Shown here: piece by piece, positions 59,722 to 64,000 of the stretch
Layout of the letters: every line of letters begins with the position of its first letter
Numbering within the stretch: position 1 is the first letter of the stretch
NCBI RefSeq assembly: GCF_030499535.1
Contig: NZ_JASTLB010000001.1
Span: 1 to 64,000, forward strand
Source of the DNA: Streptomyces sp. TG1A-8
GTDB taxonomy: Bacteria > Actinomycetota > Actinomycetes > Streptomycetales > Streptomycetaceae
DNA: 64,000 bases
Reading direction: 5' to 3'
The notes under the pieces: model-generated
Database searches by the model: none
What the model was told of the DNA's origin: nothing
Seen by the model: the letters and a program-made list of their open reading frames with translations, nothing else
Program-made: the position numbers and the translations under genes

Positions 59722-59768
59722 ACCGCCCCGGTTCGAATAGAGACTCGATTTCATGAAAGGATCGAGTC

Positions 59769-60095
59769 ATGGCACGACCTTCCCGTTACCCGCTTGAGCT
59801 CCGCCGTCGTGCGGTGCGCATGGTCGCCGAGGTGCGCGACGACTACCCGAACGAGACGGCCGCCCTGCAGGCGGTCACCGACAAGCTCGGCATCGGCTCC
59901 CGCGAGACACTGCGGAACTGGCTGAAGCAGCAGGAGATCGACGCGGGGACACGGCCGGGGACGACGACGGAGGAATCGGTCCAGCTCAAGGCGCTGAAGA
60001 AGGAGATCGCCGAGCTGAAGCGGGCGAACGAGATCCTGAAGGCGGCGGCGAGTTTCTTCGCGGCCGAGCTCGACCGGCCACACCTGCGCTCGTAG
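59769..60095 (+). CDS. IS3-family transposase orfA
   Basis: 108 residues, identical to the copy at 29746-30072 except for about one residue (DAGTRPG against DAGQRPG). HTH followed by a leucine-zipper helix; the end overlaps the orfB frame. Confidence 0.9.
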   Translation: MARPSRYPLELRRRAVRMVAEVRDDYPNETAALQAVTDKLGIGSRETLRNWLKQQEIDAGTRPGTTTEESVQLKALKKEIAELKRANEILKAAASFFAAELDRPHLRS

Positions 60096-61021
60096 CGTTC
60101 ATCGACGAGCACCGGGACCGCTTCGGCGGGGTCGAGCCGATCTGCAGGACGCTCACCGAGCACGACTGCAAGATCGCCCCTTCCACCTACTACGCCTACA
60201 AGAAACGACTGGCCGCCCCGTCCGCTCGTACCGTGCGGGACACGGAACTCAAGGAGCTGATCCGGCAGGTCTACACCGACAACTACCGTGTCTACGGGGC
60301 ACGGAAGATCTGGCGGGAACTGAACCGGCAGGGTCATGAGGTGGCCCGCTGCACCGTGGAGCGGCTGATGCGCGAGCTGGGCATCGCCGGCGCCGTCCGC
60401 GGCAAGAAGGTCATCACTACGGTCCCGGACCAGCAAGCCGGGCGGGCACCGGACCGGGTGGACCGCGACTTCGTCGCCACGGCACCGAACCGCTGCTGGG
60501 TCGCGGATTTCACGCACGTGGCGACCTGGGCCGGGGTGGTCTACGTCGCCTTCGTCGTGGACACCTTCTCCCGCCGTATCGTCGGCTGGTCCGCCGCGAC
60601 GTCGAAGGAGACCCAGCTCGTCCTGGACGCTCTGGAGATGGCGCTGTGGCAGCGCGACCGCGATGAACGCCCCCACATTCGGGGCGAGTTGATACACCAC
60701 AGCGATGCGGGCAGCCAATACACCAGTTTCAAGCTGGCCGAACACCTCGACGCGGCCGGCATCGCGGCCTCGATCGGCTCCGTCGGCGACGCCTACGACA
60801 ACGCCCTGATGGAGAGCACGATCGGCCTGTTCAAAACCGAGTTGATCAAGCCACAGCGACCCTGGAAGACACTCTCCCAGGTCGAGCTGGCCACCGCCGA
60901 GTGGGTCGACTGGTACTGCCACCGACGCCTGCACGGTGAGATAGGCCACGTCCCACCCGTTGAGTACGAGACCAACTACTACACGGAACTCACGAAACCA
61001 CAGGTCACACCCACAATCTGA
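60092..61021 (+). CDS. IS3-family transposase orfB
   Basis: Integrase-type DDE core with the same motifs as the copy at 28820-29749 and no frame damage. Expected as an OrfAB frameshift product from the overlap with orfA. Confidence 0.9.
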   Translation, partial: VAFIDEHRDRFGGVEPICRTLTEHDCKIAPSTYYAYKKRLAAPSARTVRDTELKELIRQVYTDNYRVYGARKIWRELNRQGHEVARCTVERLMRELGIAGAVRGKKVITTVPDQQAGRAPDRVDRDFVATAPNRCWVADFTHVATWAGVVYVAFVVDTFSRRIVGWSAATSKETQLVLDALEMALWQRDRDERPHIRGELIHHSDAGSQYTSFKLAEHLDAAGIAASIGSVGDAYDNALMESTIGLFKTELIKPQRPWKTLSQVELATAEWVDWYCHRRLHGEIGHVPPVEYETNYYTELTKPQVTPTI

Positions 61022-61077
61022 GATCTCTACCGAACCCGGGGCGGTTCAGTCTCCTGACAAGCCGCCGAGGCCCATCA

Positions 61078-61139
61078 AGGACTACTGGTGGGAGGGGAAT
61101 AGTGCACGGTCGGAATAACCCCCTTCCGCCAGTAGTCCT
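61078..61139. repeat. 11-bp inverted repeat after the IMP dehydrogenase gene
   Basis: AGGACTACTGG (61078-61088) and CCAGTAGTCCT (61129-61139) are separated by 40 bases. It may be the former transcription terminator of the IMP dehydrogenase gene, now separated from it by the IS, or a site used by the adjacent recombinase. The loop contains the GTG at 61102. Confidence 0.5.
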
Positions 61140-62172
61140 CAGTCTTGAACGCGGCTGCGTCGAGCGAGACCACGCCCACGGCCTGGTGACCCTGCGCGGC
61201 AGACACTGGAAAGGTGTCCGCGACGCTGCCGGCGACAAAATGCCCGAGGGTGAGATCCGGGCCGATCCGTGGGTCGTCACCGAGGCCGTCGCCACCGCCG
61301 TCGCCGTCCTGGAGCGGCTGCACACGAGTACCTGGCCGTTCCCGGCGACGTTGTTCACCGACGGCCGCGACGGCGCGACCGTCCTGCGCAGCCGCGTCGG
61401 CGGCTCCCGGTCGGAGACCCGGATCAACCACGACATCGCCGAATTCCTGGCCTGGGTCGAGGCCTACTGCACCGAACACGGCCGCAGCGACCGCATCCCG
61501 CCCGACCCGGTCCACCCGGTCATCTACTCCGCTCGCCTGCGCCGCACCCTGGCCTGGTTCATCGTCCGCCGGCCACGGGGCCTGGTTGCCGCCGCCATCC
61601 AATACGGACACCTCCGCGTCCAGATGACCCTCGGCTACGCCGGAAACTACGACTCGGGCTTCCCCGACGACCTCGCCTTCGAAGACTGGCTGGCCCGGCT
61701 GGACGCCCTCGCTGACGCACACCCGCGCCTCCGTGAAGGCGAACAGGTCAGCGGCCCAGCAGCCGAGACCTACCACCACCGCGTCCAGGCCGCCACCCGC
61801 TTCGCCGGCCGAGTCCTGCGCACCAAGCGGCACGCCACCACCATGCTCGCCAACCCCGACCTGCAGATCTTCCCCGGCAAGGGCATGACCTGCGTCCTGG
61901 ACCCCAAGCGGGCAGCCTGCCGCCTGCGCAGCGAGGAAGACAGCACCCGCCGCACCCCAGACCTCGACGACTGCCGCCCGAACTGCGTCAACATCGCGCG
62001 GACCGACCGTGACATCGAACACGTCCTCGTCCAGATCGAGCAGCTACGACCGCTCGTCGACGACCCGCTGGCTCCCGCCTTCCGACACGCCCGCGAACAG
62101 CACGAACTCGACCGCCTGGAACGCATCGTCGCCGCCCACGACTCGACCGGAGAACTCCACGATGGCCACTGA
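61102..62172 (+). pseudogene. Large tyrosine recombinase, 5'-truncated
   Basis: 356 codons are open, corresponding to the C-terminal half of the roughly 700-residue actinobacterial recombinases of the type seen at 34656-36737. Visible are IYSARLRRTLAWFIVRRP (the HxxR region, with Ala in place of the His) and IQYGHLRVQMTLGYAG with the His and Tyr. The C-terminal Cys cluster CVLDPKRAACR, DDCRPNCVNIART precedes the helper gene. The N-terminal SAM-like half and a ribosome-binding site are absent, so I regard it as a remnant. It overlaps the following helper gene by 11 bases. Confidence 0.65.
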
Positions 62173-62569
62173 CCACGACGACGAACGCGACGCCATCACC
62201 GCAGCGATCCAACGGCTCCTCGCCGGCCGTCCAACCCGGTCCACCGGGGCGCTCACCACGCTGCAACTCGCCGCTGAGGCGGGTGTCAAGCGCTGGGTCC
62301 TCACGCACAAGCACGTTGACCTCAAAGAAGAATTCGTCCGCCGGAAGTCCGAAGCGAACGGCATCCCACCTGCGTTCCAGCCTCTACACGCCCGCGCCGT
62401 CGACGCCGAAGCCGCCGCTCAAGCCTTGCGGGAGGACAACGACCGGCTCCGCGAACGCGTCGCCGTCTATGCCCAGGTCATCCACGAACTGCGCACCGAG
62501 CTGGGCCGGCGCACCGACACCAGCACCCAGCGCAGCCCCGTCCGGAGCCTCCCCACCAGCAACACCTGA
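62162..62569 (+). CDS. DUF6262-type recombinase helper
   Basis: 135 residues, ATG inside the end of the recombinase gene. It has the same build as 36734-37162: an N-terminal HTH-like part (LTTLQLAAEAGVKRWVLTHKH) and a coiled coil (EAAAQALREDNDRLRERVAVYAQ). It is intact although its recombinase partner is truncated. Confidence 0.7.
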   Translation: MATDHDDERDAITAAIQRLLAGRPTRSTGALTTLQLAAEAGVKRWVLTHKHVDLKEEFVRRKSEANGIPPAFQPLHARAVDAEAAAQALREDNDRLRERVAVYAQVIHELRTELGRRTDTSTQRSPVRSLPTSNT

Positions 62570-62588
62570 CGAGCGAGGCAGTCACGGC

Positions 62589-62840
62589 CTACCTAAGGAC
62601 TTCAAAGGGACTCGGTCCATCACCCGGCCGGGGCGGTCCCTCGCCCAGGAAGGCCACGATCAGGCGTACCTGGTCGTCCACCAACGACTCTCCGCCCAGC
62701 CTCACCCTGCGTTCCTGCCCATCGGGCCACTGCAGCCGGGCCTCCTGACCTGGTTGCATCGCGGCAGCGAGCCCTTCCGGCACACCCCGCAAAAGCCCGC
62801 CCCACTGCGGAACCTCGGCCGGTGTCAGCTCACCCAGCTC
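62589..62840 (-). CDS. Possible C-terminal part of an unrecognised protein
   Basis: The segment from LTPAEVPQWGGLLRGVPEGLA to VRLIVAFLGEGPP with a stop near 62589 reads like a real, mostly alpha/beta protein end. Upstream the frame becomes repetitive and Arg/Pro-rich, and protein-like sequence (VLLVGNEQIPLDPSW) seems to continue in another frame, so a frameshift or remnant is likely. No function can be given. The remainder of 62841-63158 holds nothing I can support. Confidence 0.3.
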   Translation of the reverse strand, partial: ELGELTPAEVPQWGGLLRGVPEGLAAAMQPGQEARLQWPDGQERRVRLGGESLVDDQVRLIVAFLGEGPPRPGDGPSPFEVLR

Positions 62841-63158
62841 GGATCGAGCGGGATCTGCTCGTTCCCCACCAGCAGCACGGCAGACAGGGGTGACTTCCGC
62901 CCTCGTCTGCGGGGGCGTACGTGCGGGAGGCCTGCGCGTTGTCCCCCGGTGCGGGCCTTCTGCGGGTCGGTCCTTGCGGCCGTGAGGCAAGCGGAGGTGA
63001 GCCTCGTCGCGAACCGGCTGCGGGGACGAGGGCCGGGGCTGCAGCGGCTCCCCCTGCGGGAGGCGGCTCCGGCCCGCCGGAGGTTGACGGCGCCCGTGAC
63101 CATGCCGGGCTAGGCGCGTTGAGCGACCAGTATGCACTCGCCGCGCTCCGCATGCGCG

Positions 63159-63557
63159 TCACGGCGTCGGCGTCACCCGGATGCCGAGCGTTCCGGCCTG
63201 ACCTCGGCGCAGTCGGCTGCCGAGGAGGCTGAGGCGGCCGATGATGCCGTACTTGCGGGCGATGAGCTGCCGATAGCGGGCCGTGGTGGCGGCGTCGCAG
63301 ATCTCGGCGGTGGCGGGAACCTGGTCGCCCGTCGAATTGCCGCGTAGATCGCAGGGGCCGACGAGGACGTCGGCGCGGGCCCGGATCCGCTTGACCTTCC
63401 AGGAGTCCGCGGCCGTCCAGACGCCGAGCGCGTCGCCGTCACGCACCACCCAGACGGGGGTGGCGACCGGGGTGCCGTTCCTGCGGTAGCTGGTGACCAG
63501 CAGATACTTGCCCGTACTGAGCCGGTCCAGTGAGGCGTCGTCCATGCCCGCAGTCAC
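63159..63557 (-). CDS. PPOX-class flavin/F420-dependent oxidoreductase
   Basis: 132 residues from the GTG at 63557, which overlaps the stop of the upstream gene (GTGA). The split-barrel FMN/F420-binding family is recognisable from KYLLVTSYRRNGTPVATPVWVVRDGDALGVWTA and KVKRIRARADVLVGPCDLRGNSTG, ending in LGIRVTP. Actinobacterial members often use coenzyme F420 to reduce enones or quinones. Coupling to a hydrolase suggests a small catabolic or detoxifying pair. Confidence 0.82.
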   Translation of the reverse strand: MTAGMDDASLDRLSTGKYLLVTSYRRNGTPVATPVWVVRDGDALGVWTAADSWKVKRIRARADVLVGPCDLRGNSTGDQVPATAEICDAATTARYRQLIARKYGIIGRLSLLGSRLRRGQAGTLGIRVTPTP

Positions 63558-64000
63558 AGGTTGTTCGCGTAGAAGCTGGTGAGTCGTTCGGCGGCGGCGT
63601 CGACGTATGCGGGTTCGTCGTACATCTCGTAGTGGCCGGCGCCGTCGATCACCATGAGGTCGACGGGGTTGGGGGCCAGCTTCCACAGCTGCATGCCCAT
63701 GTCGTAGGAGCCGGTGTTGCCGATGCGTCCGGCGAGGATGACCTGCAGGGGCTGGGTCATGAGCTGATCGGCCAGGTGGAAGGCGTCGTAGCCCAGCAGG
63801 AGGGAGTCGCCGCGCAGGAGGCGCCGGTTCGTGGAGTGTTCGTTGCCGCCGCGCTCGGTGCGGTAGTAGGTGATGGCCTGAGTGGTGTCGATGTCGGTCA
63901 GGCCCGCTGCCGCGGCGTCCTCGAGGGTGTCGGGCAGCCAGTTCACGCGGGTCATCTCGCCGGAGCGGGCCTCTTCGGTCCGTGCGTCCGCGAGGGCGTC
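63554..64000 (-). CDS. Alpha/beta hydrolase, C-terminal part (runs off the window)
   Basis: The minus-strand frame is open to base 64000, so the N-terminus with the nucleophile elbow is outside. Visible are a cap region and the C-terminal core strand-turn PLQVILAGRIGNTGSYDMG, then DLMVIDGAGHYEMYDEPAYVDAA with the catalytic His in GAGHYEMYD. This fits the dienelactone-hydrolase/X-Pro-like alpha/beta hydrolases. It is translationally coupled to the oxidoreductase downstream. Confidence 0.78.
   Translation of the reverse strand, partial: DALADARTEEARSGEMTRVNWLPDTLEDAAAAGLTDIDTTQAITYYRTERGGNEHSTNRRLLRGDSLLLGYDAFHLADQLMTQPLQVILAGRIGNTGSYDMGMQLWKLAPNPVDLMVIDGAGHYEMYDEPAYVDAAAERLTSFYANNL

Larger units (their letters stand above)
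59719..61048 (+). mobile_element. IS3-family element, complete, 1330 bp
   Basis: Same ends and length as 28793-30122 but in the opposite orientation, with its own 3-bp target duplication GTC (59716-59718 and 61049-61051). It inserted into the last codons of the IMP dehydrogenase gene. The original end would have been GTC TCC TGA, so the protein has lost only its final Ser. Confidence 0.95.

Noticed and set aside
28793..61048. Composite transposon formed by the two IS3 copies
   Set aside because: Each copy has its own matching target duplication, so they inserted independently.

Overview
The sequence is high-G+C actinomycete DNA, most likely Streptomyces accessory DNA from a chromosome arm or a large plasmid. 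It shows a nickel-controlled sodF/nik locus, Streptomyces-style GTG starts with overlapping stops, a pair of TTA codons in one gene, and dense insertion sequences. The most important point for a reader is structural. About 1-28018 is an inverted, error-laden copy of about 28830-57312. The two arms are joined at 28019-28144 by sequence I recognise as an Oxford Nanopore native barcode (twice, in opposite orientation) plus the ligation adapter. The 28-kb inverted repeat is therefore almost certainly a chimeric-read/assembly artefact, not a telomeric repeat or a duplication. The right arm (28145-57312) and the unique sequence after it (57313-64000) should be taken as the genome; the left arm adds only a second, noisier reading of the same genes.

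Right-arm layout. 28145-31110: a helicase-associated-domain fragment and a small DUF6262-type recombinase-helper gene split by an IS3-family element. 31111-46417: an ATP-dependent DNA ligase gene cut into three pieces by two recombinase-encoding elements. Element A (31203-40029) sits in the codons of the catalytic KxDG motif and carries three tyrosine recombinases, a helper, an MFS exporter, a GntR regulator and a small membrane protein. Element B (40538-46029) sits just after the KYK motif and carries an integrase, an HTH protein, a large zinc-ribbon recombinase-like protein and another MFS exporter. Removing each element at its short direct repeat rejoins the ligase reading frame across both junctions, although the middle ligase piece has its own decay.

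46540-53931: a compact nickel-homeostasis locus. A nikABCDE-type ABC importer, a convergent sodF (Fe superoxide dismutase), a divergent Fur-family regulator (Nur candidate) and an unrecognised 157-codon gene share three palindromes that fit the Nur box tTGCaa-N5-ttGCAA. The expected logic is that nickel-loaded Nur represses uptake, sodF and the unknown gene together. 53939-57721: IS5-, IS701- and IS6-family elements around a low-G+C orphan gene.

Unique right end: a remnant of the zinc-ribbon recombinase family; an IMP dehydrogenase resembling the Tritrichomonas foetus enzyme, whose stop codon is now supplied by an IS3 copy; a truncated recombinase with its helper; and a PPOX-type flavin oxidoreductase coupled to an alpha/beta hydrolase that runs off the window. 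No tRNA, rRNA or CRISPR array was seen.
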